Source: Plutella xylostella (Eukaryota > Arthropoda > Insecta > Lepidoptera > Plutellidae). Taken from it: a stretch of DNA of 64,000 nucleotides. Below, one piece after another: positions 1-10,672 of the stretch; positions within the stretch are counted from its first letter, which is position 1, and every line of letters begins with the position of its first letter. A model generated the notes under the pieces. The model saw nothing but the letters and a program-made list of their open reading frames with translations, ran no database searches and was not told the origin of the DNA. A program made the translations under genes and the position numbers. The stretch covers positions 1,674,001 through 1,738,000 of the forward strand of contig NC_064002.1 in the NCBI RefSeq assembly GCF_932276165.1. Reading direction: 5' to 3'.

Positions 1-27
1 ATAAAAATAATAATTAAAAAAATTAAA

Positions 28-521
28 AAACCGACTTCAAAAAACCACTATTTTAATAATTTTTAATTTTTAATCAAAAGTAAGATACAAATGATACCAA
101 AAAGTCCTACTAATCAATACGAATCATTCAAGCCTAAACACGAGGTAGTTGCTATATACCGTTGAGGAGTTCCCTTGACTGCCTTCCGTTTCCATCATCA
201 GATCAGCTCAAGGTCACCATCATATTTTTTTGTTAAAAGAACTATATTTACGTTCTAAATTTCATTAGAATCGGTTACTAGGTGCCCAAAATGGAAATTC
301 ATACCCTGTTTTTACCCCTTTACCCACCCTTGGGGGTGAACTAAAATTCTGAAAAAAAAATGGGACCACCTGGGAGCTCAATGCAATACAACAAAAAAAG
401 AATTTTCAAAATCGGTCCATAAACGGCGGAGTAATCGGTGAACATACATAAAAAAAAATATAAAAAAAAAAAGATCCCGACGAATTGAGAACCTCCTCCT
501 TTTTTTGAAGTCGGTTAAAAA
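28..521. repeat. Inverted-repeat element, copy 1 (AACCGACTTCAAAAAA ends)
   Basis: This is a roughly 490-bp nonautonomous element. AACCGACTTCAAAAAA lies at its left end and the inverse, TTTTTGAAGTCGGTT, at its right end (501-517). A second copy at 57337-57969 shares the interior almost base for base, including the stretch beginning AAAGTCCTACTAATCAATA and the CGACGAATTGAGAACCTCC stretch before the right end. There is no coding capacity. The transposase family is not identified from the sequence. The left tip (1-50) is inverted relative to copy 2. Confidence 0.75.
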
Positions 522-1317
522 GGTTTTTTACGTGATGTTTTGTTTTTATTTTTTTCCAAAAATCTTGTTTTGTTTAAATAAATATTTAAATTTTATAAAA
601 ATTTGGCCAGTTCTTATTGAAAATAATACTTAAGTTTATTGATAAGCTTATTGTAAAACTGTTTGTGTGTATGTACTGGTACAGTTATACATAAGTATAT
701 GAATAATTTTGGTAGTGAAATTTTATCCCAGTAAAATGTACAAAAAATTTAATTATAAAAATCCAATAAAGATACCTTTACGGTGATATTAAATCGTTCG
801 TTTGAAATGAAAATAGCCGCAAACTGATCCTGACCAAATGAAGAATTTTTAATAAAATAAGAGTGGAAATCCCTTTTTATTTTTAGTGCTAAAGTAATAA
901 CTCCTTTGAGATATAACCTCAAAGTTTTTATAACTAATTAATCCCTAGGTAATGAAAAGGCGTGTTGAGAGGCAATTAAACTAATTACTAACAGATTACT
1001 GACATCTCGCTGTTGTTTTACTATTGTGACGTGCTTTATAAAGAAACGTAGGTATAATACATCGATAAGCCAAGATTTCGTACTACTTACCAACCGCTAG
1101 AGTTAAAATGCAAAGAAAACAAAATGGTATAAAAAAGAAGTTTATCAAAACATAACATTATAAAAACTACTGACCTAAAATGATGGCTCTTCAGAGCTTA
1201 TGTCCCGCATCAAAAACATAACCCTTTAATCGATAGAAAAGAAAAACATTTAATTGGTTAAAATCATACAGTTGAAAACACGGCCGTCGTATTTCAACTA
1301 CAAAGTTTAAAACTCAC
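522..1317. other. No gene: AT-rich intron sequence
   Basis: This lies downstream of the splice donor of the minus-strand host exon. It is AT-rich with short polyA and polyT runs. I see no coding frame or recognisable repeat here. Confidence 0.5.
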
Positions 1318-1735
1318 CGAACATTCGCGAGCGTGTGCCGCCGACTCTTCAGATACCGTCCATGATACTTCTGCAGCTCCCCGATGCTGCCCTGCTCCGC
1401 CTGCATCCTGGGCAGCGGCAGCGCCAACTCCTCAACCCCTTCTGGAGACGCGCTCACCGCCCCGGACCCTCGCTTCCTACTCTTATACTTTCTCGCCGCC
1501 GACGACACGCATATCTTCACCGAAGACGGACTTCCAAAGCTGTACTTTTTGCCCGAACTCCTGGATGAAGTAAAGACGGTATCGGTGGAGCTTTTAGTGG
1601 ACTTGTAGGAGGGGGTGAGGGTGGCGTCTGTGGCGTCTTCTAGTGGCCAGTCGGAGTCGTCTTCCTCCTCGATGCCGGGCAGCGGGGACTGCTGACCGAG
1701 CGGCCGCGGGGAGTTCACCACTGGTTCTGGGGCCA
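1318..1735 (-). CDS. Host gene exon 2 (unidentified Ser-rich protein)
   Basis: This is an internal exon of 418 nt. On the minus strand it follows a pyrimidine-rich acceptor (CTCTGACCTCTGTTCCAG) and ends at a consensus donor (CG|GTGAGT). It is much more GC-rich than the flanks and open throughout. The encoded segment begins VAPEPVVNSPRPLGQ. An acidic patch (EEEDDSDW) comes next, then a Ser/Thr-rich stretch, then a basic patch (ARKYKSRKRGSG), and it ends KYHGRYLKSRRHTLANV plus two bases of the next codon. It looks mostly disordered, with a basic RRHTL motif that could be a kinase site. The start phase matches the exon at 11343-11571 exactly (one base plus two bases gives a Val codon). Later exons must lie beyond the left edge. 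I do not recognise the family. The open frame runs a few bases past the donor to a stop, but the splice site is the more plausible end. Confidence 0.6.
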
Positions 1736-2607
1736 CTGGAACAGAGGTCAGAGGTTTAGGTTAAGTGGGGTTGTAAAAAAGGGAAGTAATAAAAAGCTTT
1801 GTGTTTTTTAGTACTTATAAGTAATTTTGTAATATACCTTATGTCGTGAGTTGTTCAACTATTTGCTTGTCTCTTAGTCTTATTGCTTATAGCCACGTGC
1901 CTACCGATTTATATACAGTTATCTTAGGAATAATTTGACAGTATCACAACTATTCGGCAGATAACTTTTATCTCGCCATTCCGCAAGAAAACACAAATTA
2001 TATTCACAGTAGTACCTATCTATCCACCCATGTATCTAGAATCTAGATTTTTCAGGCAGATCCTTTAATAAATATCCCTCATTTTGTATTTAAATACGTA
2101 TTCTATAATACTTTGTTATTCGGGCCTCGTTTAGCGCCTTCCAAGCATTTAATAATTCTTAATTGCCCGCCTCCGAGAAACACTACAGACAGAATATTAA
2201 ATGAGATTCTAATGATGAAAAATACGCTTTCCTTTACGTGGCGAGAGAAAAAAACAAAATTGCTATTCAAAAAGTTTCATTGAAAATACAAAATTATCAT
2301 ATTTTTAATTGATGAATGCGGTTGCTACTAAGTAACCTTTACACTGCGACCGATGAAATTAGGAAAAGTACTTAGAAGACATGTTACTAGACATTACCTG
2401 TAGGTAAAGAGAGATCTGACTAATAATGTTTGGTGAAACGTGAATTCAAACTAAATACCTACCTACTGTATATTCCCTGCAGTACGTTGGCAAACTTTCA
2501 TGGATAAGGATGACAGTTGAGTGAGCTTATGGCGAGCTTCGACAAAGTTGTTGAGCTTAAAATACTACGATACACTTTAACTGTCCGGCAATGTCAGCGA
2601 ACTATAA

Positions 2608-2725
2608 TACACTCACGAGCAATGAATAAGTTCCAGTGTCAATAGCGCCAATTTACTCGGAAAAGCCTATATAGCTTAATGAAGCCTTCTGCACCATTGA
2701 AGTACATTTGATATTTTCTACAAAC
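2608..2725 (+). repeat. MITE of the ACTCACGGGCAATG family, right end missing
   Basis: It begins CACTCACGAGCAATGAATAA after a TA and keeps the family landmarks: a TTCCAGTG block, TAGCTTAATG, then a CCTTCTGCACCATTGAAGTA block. Better copies lie at 31316-31557 and 50242-50507. No matching right end is visible, so this copy is truncated. Confidence 0.6.
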
Positions 2726-3533
2726 TTTATTACATATATTATTTTGTTTAAATTTTAAATTGAATGCTTAAAAAAGGGAACTACGTGGTTGTATTTTTAA
2801 AGTGGAACTTTTAAAACGTATAGTTAGATGGACAGTAGTGTCTACACCTGTCCCATCATCACTGATAAAATAGCAATAAGGTTTGCCGTAATGCGTCCTC
2901 TGATTAAATATTAAACTTAAGGGTTAAATCAATATATCGACAATCGTGTACAAAGCTTTGTTACATTCGCCGTCAGGATTTCATAAAGGGTTTTCATTGT
3001 TTATTGGGAAAAGGGCTTGTTTAGAATAAAGTAATACAATTATGAAAGGTTCATTAGCATTCAAGTTCTCCGTTTTAGATTGTTTTTTATTTTATCCATC
3101 CAATAAAGACGCAGCATACGATAAATAAAACAATAACAATTGAAATGCAAAAGGTGTTTCAGAAAATCATAATCCAAACGAAGGAATGATTCTAAAGGCA
3201 CTGAAACTTTTAAGTACTGAAGATTAAATCTCGCAGCTTTTACGGGTGAACTTTCAGACGTGTCTGTTTCTAAATTTTACCTATTGTTACCGTCAAAGCT
3301 CACCATAAACTTTACAAAATCACTCGCAAACAACTTCTCCGAGTTTCATTTAAATACATGGGTGGATTTCAACAAGTCCTAAAAAATCTTCATTTCCGTG
3401 GACTTTTTTATCTTTAGGTTTTTTATATTGAAAAAGCGCTTTTATTAAAGTTTTTGTTAATGTTAGTGTTCTTACTTAATGGCTATCAGATAAGTTAAAA
3501 ACTTAACGAGATACAGATGATCAAAAATTTCGT

Positions 3534-3676
3534 GCCACGGCGATGACACATGCGTTCACGGAAATGAAATAAGCGTCCACGGCAATGAAAAAAACATCCA
3601 CGGCAATGAAACTAACGTCCACGGCAATGAAAGAACTGTGCTATGGATATGAAAGAATCAATCCACTGCAATAAAA
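3534..3676 (+). repeat. 21-bp-period array of CCACGGCAATGAAA, array 1
   Basis: About seven copies of a CCACGGCAATGAAA-like motif are spaced close to 21 bp apart, at about 3535, 3555, 3576, 3597, 3618, 3641 and 3661. The three central copies are identical over TCCACGGCAATGAAA. The outer ones vary (CACGGCGATGA, CACGGAAATGAAA, CACTGCAATAAAA). All are in the same direction. The same motif recurs at 5024-5236 and singly to 5780. The function is unknown. Confidence 0.8.
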
Positions 3677-3926
3677 AAAAAACTGTGAGGGAAACGCAAA
3701 CTTAGACAGATTATGTATGGTACAAATATTTGGATAGATATTGAAACGAAAGAAAGAACGACAGTATGTATAAAATAATAAAGAATGTAGTATGGAATTC
3801 TTTAAGTAGTATTATGAGGTTCGTATTGCAACTTATAAAAACGAAATGTTTAATTTCACATTAATATCGAAATATAATTAACCTTACCTAGTATAACATC
3901 TATATTTTCATAAAGTATAATATTAT

Positions 3927-4318
3927 ACATGTTGCCAGTGATGACCTACGGTGCCGAGACGTAGTCTTTAGGCCTCTTAAATAGGCTCGGAGTCACCCAG
4001 CAAGCTATGGAAAGGGCTATGCTCGGAGTATCTCTACGTGATCGAATCAGAAATGAAGAGATCCGTAGATGAACCAAAGTAACCGACATGGCCTATCGAG
4101 TCAAATGGCAGAAATGGCAGTGGGCCGGACACATTGCTCGAAGGACTGATGGTCAGTGGAGCAGAAGAGTCCTCAAGTGGAGACCACGTACCGGCCGCGG
4201 GGAAGCACTGGATGCGGGCCGCCTCCGATCGCACAAGGTGGAAATCATTGGGGGAGGCCTATGTTCAGCAGTGGACGTCCTATGGCTGAGATGATGATGA
4301 TAATGATGATGATAATAT
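3927..4318 (+). pseudogene. RTE-type LINE fragment (C-terminal part of ORF, 3' end)
   Basis: This is a broken piece of the C-terminal region of an RTE-clade reverse transcriptase. In pieced frames it reads LPVMTYGAET, then a stop, then QQAMERAMLGVSLRDRIRNEE, another stop, and YRVKWQKWQWAGHIARRTDGQW followed by RRVLKWRPRTGRG. The tail is a GATGATGATGATAATGATGAT run, the usual RTE 3' end. Premature stops and the missing RT core show it is dead and 5'-truncated. The hAT-embedded copy at 52268-53180 is a close relative. Confidence 0.8.
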
Positions 4319-4423
4319 TATAAAGTAAACGAACTGTTAATTTTAAAATATATTATGATGTGACATGATCTGTGCTGAATTACAAATCACCGAACAAACC
4401 ACCAAAAGCACGAAAACCTATAT

Positions 4424-4545
4424 ATAGATAGGTGCAGTTAGGTGCACATGTTCGTCAACAGCGAAGTGGGGCGCAGCATGTGCACTTAACCGCTCCTCCT
4501 CGCTTTCCTTGTTATCGCACCTATCTTAAGGTTTTGGTGCTAGGG
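4424..4545. repeat. Repeat related to the 29.3 kb tandem unit
   Basis: This stretch contains GATAGGTGC and TTAGGTGCACATG. Inverted from them are GTGCACTTAACCGCTCCTCC and CGCACCTATC. The reverse complement (GATAGGTGCG, then GAAAGCGAGGAGGAGCG, then GTGCACAT) follows the same order as the tandem units inside the Mutator-like element at 29020-30137. The two are probably relics of the same repeat family. Confidence 0.6.
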
Positions 4546-4663
4546 GTTTTGATGGTGTTGTGGATGTTGATGGATTTTACACAGATTACGTGATATGATA
4601 GAATATTTTATGAGCTCTATGCTAAATGAAAGTATATTTTAATTGATATAATAATATGAAATG

Positions 4664-4835
4664 TATTTTATCATCATCAGCCTATAATCATCCACTGCTG
4701 GACATATGTCTCTCCCAAGGAGCGCCACAACACTCGGTCCTCAGCCTTCCAAATCCAGCTACTACCGGCTACCTGCCTAAGCTTGCACATTTTGACAGCT
4801 ATGTCGGTAACCTTAGTCCTGTGACGATAATAATA
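4664..4835 (-). pseudogene. RTE-type LINE 3' end remnant
   Basis: On the minus strand it reads VTDIAVKMCKL, then a degraded stretch, then WKAEDRVLWRSLGETYVQQWM, followed by GGCTGATGATGAT. This is the C-terminus and tail typical of lepidopteran RTE elements. It faces the RTE fragment at 3927-4318, so the two RTE 3' ends converge around the 4424-4545 repeat. Confidence 0.65.
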
Positions 4836-5023
4836 CTTATTTTGTGATTGTTATTAATGATAAATTATACATTTAGTTTTTATACATCGCGATACGCGCC
4901 CGTTTTATCGAACAGCAAAAAAAGGTAATTTGATAAGTCCTGTAGGTAATTTCAGTGATCGGTATTATTAACTGTATTACAAAAGATGGTAAATATATTT
5001 TTATTTGCCTAATCGTACATACC

Positions 5024-5236
5024 ATGGCGATGAAAACATATGTCACGGAAATGAATAACCTGGCCACGGAAATGAATAACCTGGCCACGGAAATGAATAA
5101 CCAGGCCACGGCAATGAATACATATTATTTTACAAGACATGGCGATGAAATTTTTTTCATTGCCGCGACTTTTTTTTCATTGCCATAGCAAATTTTGGCC
5201 ACGGAAACCACGGAAATGAAAGCATGGCGATGAAAA
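5024..5236. repeat. 21-bp-period array of CCACGGAAATGAAT, array 2
   Basis: This second array of the 3.5 kb motif starts with CATGGCGATGAAAA, then has four units 21 bp apart with a GGCCACGGAAATGAATAAC core. Two inverted copies follow (TTTTTTTCATTGCCGCGAC and TTTTTTTTCATTGCCATAG), then forward copies at about 5206-5235. Single copies continue at about 5378, 5567 and 5763. The period of 21 bp gives a 7-codon repeat (LATEMNN), but nothing suggests that it is translated. Confidence 0.75.
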
Positions 5237-6388
5237 TCAAGCCATTAAATATAAATAACAAAAAATGTATTTACTATTCGAAGAAACAAACACTTTATAA
5301 GATGAATATTTTCAAAATGCTTTCTTTTGAATGCTTACTCAAGAAGACAAACTTAATTTTATAGAAGTTATATCTATCCACGGCGATGAAAGAAAAAATG
5401 TCCAGTAACCAAAAACAAATATAATTTTCACTATAGCGCGAAAACGTGGACACCTGTGTACCTCTTTCCACGTCGAGTAGTTAGGCAACACTTGCAAAAA
5501 ACGATTATCGCACCGAGGGGGGGACCCAAGTTCATAGATAAAACAATATCATTGATCATGTTTAGGTCACGGCGATGAAATGTAGTTCTGGGACACATGA
5601 ATTTTCACTTACCGTTCGTTATATTCTTTATTTATTTGAATAAATCTATTTCGTAACAATACTTTAACTATTAATGTATCAAATGAAACTAAGTTTAAAT
5701 CTAAACACTCAATATTTTTTCATCAGTGAAGAATAATACAAAACGAGATGACCTGGGGACAAACACGGCAATGAAAGATTTGGAGGTTTAATATTTTTTT
5801 GTAAAGTATCCATTAATCCTATTGATAAAATATTTAGTGCTTCATATAGATTACTATTCCACATAACCGGAAAAAAATATTAGAAAATTAGAACTTTGTT
5901 TTTTAGTACCGATTTCATTGATGCCACGCAAATTTTGGCCGCGGGAAATTCACCCACATGCCTCGGTAAATGTTGTCTTACGCGAGTATTGCTGTGTAGC
6001 TTGAATTTGAATTGCTTTTGCTGGAGGGAAAACTGCAAGGAACGACCGGTGTATTTTCTGAACGTATTGTACAGTAATGCACATACAAAATGTAACACTA
6101 TGCTCAATGTATTGTTCTATATGATTCTGTAAAAAAATTGCAGGCTTGCAGACGAAGTCAATCGAAAAACATGAGCTTTTCATATAATTGGTCTCACTTA
6201 TTTTACCTGCGTTCCCTTTCACTGACAAATTTCAACCTTGTATAAAGACTGGCTTTCACTGTACTACTATCGAACGTTCTGCCCGTAGCATTGCTCGCAT
6301 TCTACTCGTATTGATGTTGACAGGAAATGCAAATTATGTTTGGAAAATACTTTTATATTGCATTCAGTAACGGAAGTGAAATAACTGA

Positions 6389-6526
6389 AAAAAAAAAACA
6401 CACACACTCACGCCTTGTACTAATGTACTCCCTTACGGGGTAGGCAGAGGTGCATTGCTGCACCCACTTTTCGCCAGAGTGTTATGTTAGTCCCAATGTA
6501 ATAGGGGGCGGGCCTATTGCCAATAT
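6389..6526 (-). mobile_element. SINE-1b body, 5'-truncated, with 12-bp target duplication
   Basis: It matches the body of the SINE at 38534-38802, including CACTCACGCCTTGTACTAAT and GCACCCACTTTTCGCCAGAG, but lacks the tRNA-like head. TGAAATAACTGA flanks it on both sides (6377-6388 and 6527-6538). It is therefore a truncated retro-insertion. Read on the minus strand, it ends in a T run rather than an A tail. Confidence 0.75.
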
Positions 6527-7071
6527 TGAAATAACTGACTGTATAATTACTGTATTTTTATGAGATGACGAGATCCATTTTACGCCACCACGGCTTTGAT
6601 AGCTTATCTATTATTTACACTATTTAAGCACCGATGCCTTCATCCATCCACAGCACCTCTTCTTCCTCAGGGGTTAAACGGGATACTAACCCAATCTTTT
6701 CATCTTCTTACACTTAAACCACTTTTGTAGATCCATGTCGGTTCCACTGTAGCACAGTTCGAGTAATATTATCTTTCTCCCGACGTCCGAGCCACAGAGC
6801 AGTTGTAATGAAACAATAACAGAAAGATGTGCTGTGAGAATATTGCCACAAAGAGACCATTCTCTGTACAGGATGTTTTCTTGGGAAAGAAAGAAGGAAA
6901 AATCGTTATCTAATAAAATTAATTACAGTATTTCAGACGGGAGTACAATAGCTCGTTGGAGTTCATGAAAGGCCTCGAGTGACGGCTCAACTGTAACTTA
7001 TTCCCGCGAATTCAAAAATACCCTGTTTAGTATTTATTTATTTTAGTAAGAGCTATCTAAATTGCACCTGA

Positions 7072-7199
7072 AGGCCTAGTACGGGGCACAGGACGCGCAC
7101 GTCAAGACGTGACAAACGTTGGCCGATCGACGTGTGTTAGCGCGACGCAAGATTTTTGTCACGACTTGTTTACCGCGTCTTGCTTCCCGTGTTAGGCCT
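7072..7199. repeat. MITE with AGGCCTAGTACGGGGCAC ends
   Basis: The left arm (AGGCCTAGTACGGGGCAC) and the inverted right arm (CTTCCCGTGTTAGGCCT) are imperfect terminal inverted repeats. The inner arms also pair (ACGTGACAAA and TTTGTCACGA). It is short and noncoding. Confidence 0.6.
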
Positions 7200-7502
7200 C
7201 CAGCTGCCAGACTAAATTATCACTATGTGATAAAATCGATTTACTGACACAACTTTCAGTTGAAAAGAAGCACAATTTACTATGAACAGATACCATGAAT
7301 TACAGGCAAAAGCAAAAGGCAGCCTGGCTATTAATGATAGGATTGGGAGCCATCGCAGGTAAATAATCGCCTAGCTCTTAATTACGGTAGCCGTGTCTAG
7401 TGAATAAGAAAACTACACACTTCTTTGTATGGTTCTCAGGCAAACAAACATTAGTTCAATTACAGGAAAATATTGGTATTTTATTTTACTTCACTGCTGA
7501 AA

Positions 7503-7718
7503 TACACACAATAAAAAGGTTCCACTGAGAAAATCACCGAATTTCTCCTAAACGGAAAATGCTAGCTCAAAGACGCCTTCTGCAACATTGAAGTACGTAC
7601 ATTTAACAGAGCATCAGAATATTTTCTTCAATTTTTTTTCGATATGTTTTAAAAAAATTGGGGTCATTTGGTGTAGGCATTTTGTGAGTGAAACCTTTTC
7701 ATTGCCCGTGAGTGTATA
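7503..7718 (+). repeat. MITE of the ACTCACGGGCAATG family (copy in a head-to-head pair)
   Basis: The left end is damaged: ACACACAATAAAAAGG stands in place of the full terminal repeat. The interior keeps GTTCCACTGAGAAAA and CCTTCTGCAACATTGAAGTA. The right end, CATTGCCCGTGAGTG followed by TA, is intact. Confidence 0.65.
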
Positions 7719-7932
7719 TATATATTCAAGAGAAATGAAAAGGTTTTACCCACAAAATGACACCAAACGACCGATATTTTATTTTAAATTTTTTACCTTT
7801 CTTTTTTTTATGTTCTTTTCAATGTACTTCAATATTATGTATAGACGGGGACATTAAGGTAGTCAATTCCGTTTAGGGGTAATTTGGTGCTATTGTAACT
7901 GGAACTTTTCCTAACTCGTGAGTGTATATAAA
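7719..7932 (-). repeat. MITE of the ACTCACGGGCAATG family, inverted partner
   Basis: The reverse complement carries the same order of landmarks as the neighbouring copy: AAAGTTCCAGTTAC, CACCAAATTAC, TTGAAGTACATTGA, GTTTGGTGTCATTTTGTGGG and ACCTTTTCATT. It ends near CTCGTGAGTGTATATA. The two copies abut in opposite directions and form a long imperfect inverted repeat. Confidence 0.6.
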
Positions 7933-8360
7933 TGAGAAACCAACCCAATAGACACATGACTGGGAAATGCAGACAAACGTTTTCACACACTGCTAGTCCC
8001 TTCAATAAGACGGAACTATCTGCCATTAGTTTCGGTGTAATTTCCTGCCGCTACGTGAGATATCCACCGACATTAACGCCTTATATTTATGACCACACAT
8101 CGGAGGAATAAACGAGCCGACGATAACAATGATCTTAGTGTTTGCGCAAAATCACTTTTGTAAGCATTTGTTGCTCCATCTTTTTTGTAGGTGGAATAAC
8201 GTATTTCTCAATATTTTTAGCAAAATCATCGATTACATCATATTTCAGCGCATTTTTTGATGTCAGTAAATGTTTAGTTGGGTCCATTTTGACAAAGATA
8301 CCATCACACTGTTAGCCATTACCAACACATTGAGAAATGGCCCAATCTAATCGTCTAGGG

Positions 8361-8467
8361 ATGGCTTGCACCAAATATTAAACTAATTTAAATCTATAGC
8401 ACTTTTGTATACTGTCAAAGAAAGACCGCGGTAGATTTAAAGTGATTTAATATTTGGTGCAAGCCAT
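8361..8467. repeat. MITE with ATGGCTTGCACCAAATATTA ends
   Basis: The left arm (ATGGCTTGCACCAAATATTA) and right arm (TAATATTTGGTGCAAGCCAT) are perfect inverses for 20 bp, with further imperfect pairing inside (AATTTAAATCTA and TAGATTTAAAG). It is about 107 bp and noncoding. Confidence 0.75.
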
Positions 8468-9284
8468 ACCAGGAATTGGCAGGTCTTGAATTAATGGCGC
8501 AATAGTGCTCCATTACTTGATTTACTAGTTAATGGTTGTTTTGTTACCAAGTTCACTTAGCTCGGTTAAAACAAGATTTGTTAGACGAAAGTACAGCCAC
8601 TAATGGCATTGTCTCGAACCGTATCAGTTTATACAGAGAGGAAAACTCAGATGGAGAACAACAACAATACAATTCAGTTACCTATAATATATAGGTAAAA
8701 TTAACGGATTGAAAGACTTGCCAGTTATGGATATATGTGGATGTCTTATTAATATTATTTCGTTATTTTTTGACGATAAAATTAAATGTTACTTTCTATA
8801 AGTAATGACATAATTTATACCTCTGACTTGTGCCAGTATACCTATCCGTTCAAGTATACCGGCACGTGTATGGCCGGCATAAAGAGAGACTCAACATAAA
8901 ATTGCCTTGAAGCATACCTCACACATTCCTAGACAAATAAGGGCGGTTATTGATCCACAATTTCGTCAATATTTGAGTGATCGCTAACACACCCTGCATA
9001 ATGGAATTTCGCTGCCACAGTCACATTGGTATTCGGTAAAAGGTTACATTCGATACTGTCAGCAGATAATGGATTTAATGCTAATGATATGGTAAATGAT
9101 AGTTTGCACTAATTGAAAATTCATTGAATGGTGAAATTAGGGTGACAAAACTGTGTTGGGGCGTTTTATGGGCGAGGCCATTTACCTTCACTCGTTATTA
9201 TTCATTACACCTACATAAAGCAGCAATAAAATAAAATTAAGTAGGCACAGAATATAGGTAGTTACATAATTTTACAATTATTAT

Positions 9285-9355
9285 AGTTTTTTATTGCGTA
9301 AATATAAATACAAGAGTAAAAAGGGTGGACTTAATGCTATAAGCATTTTCTGACA
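9285..9355 (-). repeat. LINE 3' end remnant
   Basis: It contains GGACTTAATGCTATAAGCAT and TTTTCTGACAGT, which match the sequence split by the Mutator-like element at 29020-30137 (GAACTTAATGCTAGCAGCAT and TTTTCTACCAGT). It reads as the 3' end of a minus-strand LINE with no coding part left. Confidence 0.5.
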
Positions 9356-9616
9356 GTTTTAAATTATTACATTTATAACCGTATACAAAATACTAACTAC
9401 TGACTAGTAGTTAGCTGTGGCTTGAAAGGATGTTATGCCAAAGCAAACCACAGATTACGATGATGTTATTACGGGGCCGAGTGCAACAGGTAATTAGAAT
9501 CAGAACGTTAAATTGAGCTACGAGTTTGTAGCTGTGGGCACATCGAGCATGAAATAGGCTTAATGAATCACCACCGAAACAACGATAGGTATAATGATAT
9601 TATGAATATGAATATT

Positions 9617-9954
9617 TTCTATTCTATTCTATTCTATTCTCTGTGGGGGTGTAAGTACCTGCACCTGGCTCTCTCGAGTGGAACCTTTGTGCATATCCCC
9701 AAGGTCTAAACTGCCTTCCTAAGCTTGGACCATTTCCCACCACGCTGGTCCACTGCGGGTTGGTGGGTTCACATATCTAGATGTGCTAGATCTAGATATG
9801 CAGGTTTCCTCACGATGTTTTCCTTCACCGTAAGAGCGATGGTATACATTGTACTTAAGTTAAAAGAACTCATTGGTACATGTCAGAGCCGGGATTCGAA
9901 CCCGCATCTCTTGATTGAGAAGCGGGCGCTCACCCGACTGAGCTACCACCGCTC
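9617..9954 (-). mobile_element. SINE-2 (tRNA-derived), near full length
   Basis: On the minus strand a tRNA-like head (9870-9954) carries a Pol III A box (GGTAGCTCAGTCGGGTGAGC) and B box (GGGTTCGAATCCC). The body contains CATATCTAGATCTAG and a TGGTCCAAGCTTAGGAAGGC stretch. It ends in an (AGAAT)n tail, seen here as CTATTCTATTC. The flanks both contain TGAATATT, a possible short target duplication. No acceptor stem can form, so this is a SINE and not a tRNA gene. Confidence 0.8.
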
Positions 9955-10469
9955 CTGAATATTCATGAATATATATATATGAATATTCAATATACAAGTA
10001 TGCGTAAAATGCATAATAGGTAGATTTAACGTAACTAAACCTGAAATTGCAGTGAATCTGAGTAACTGCAATCACATTATCCTTTACACGCCTACGAAAG
10101 ACTTATATTCTTCAGCCTTTATATTTTGGTATCTGAACAATGAAATGATTTAATGTAACAACAGTAACAGTAATTTCGAACAATAAAAAGTTATGATCCC
10201 GTGTTTGTTTACATTTAGGACCGTGAAAACTATGTGCTAATGTATGTCATTAAACTAGCCTGAATCTAAATATAAATCTTAGTGTAATCTCTCTCTTATA
10301 CAACTTTATGTGTGTTTAATGTAAAGGTATATTAGAATTCCCTATGCCATAGTAGAATTTAACGTATTATGTATTATCATATGAGTGGAATGTCCTAAGT
10401 GTACTGTTATCCCCGAAAGATAAGTCACTCGTATTTCGCAGTACATTTGTACTCACTTGAGAGGTCCGA

Positions 10470-10672
10470 GCGTGGTCCGAGCCGTATTGCCGGTTTGGAA
10501 TGTGTACAATGCACTTAGGGTACATCTAGAATCTACCGCAATCAACCGCCTGTGATATAATTTCACTTCAATTCCTTACTTGTAAATAACTAATTGGTAC
10601 ATACCAGGATTTACACCTACGGTCTTTTGAATAATGAGGCAATCCGTTATGCCACCAGCCACCACACGACTC
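10470..10672 (-). repeat. Degraded SINE-2-like repeat
   Basis: The minus strand carries a decayed head (GGTGTAAATCCTGGTATGTA in place of the B box). Further on comes CTAGATGTACCCTAAGTGCA and CATTCCAAACCGGC, shared with the fragment at 44545-44665. Confidence 0.45.

Noticed and set aside
4955..5188. Open frame with 7-residue LATEMNN repeats
   Set aside because: The 7-codon period simply reflects the 21-bp DNA repeat. No flanking coding sequence or stable homology supports it.
3534..5236. CRISPR-like array
   Set aside because: The context is eukaryotic, spacers are only about 7 bp, repeats vary, and there are no cas genes. The same applies to the 29.3 kb repeats.
9870..9954. tRNA-like sequence with good A and B boxes
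   Set aside because: There is no acceptor stem, and it is the head of a SINE with a body and an (AGAAT)n tail. The same reasoning applies near 20290-20372, 38735-38802 and 48070-48147.
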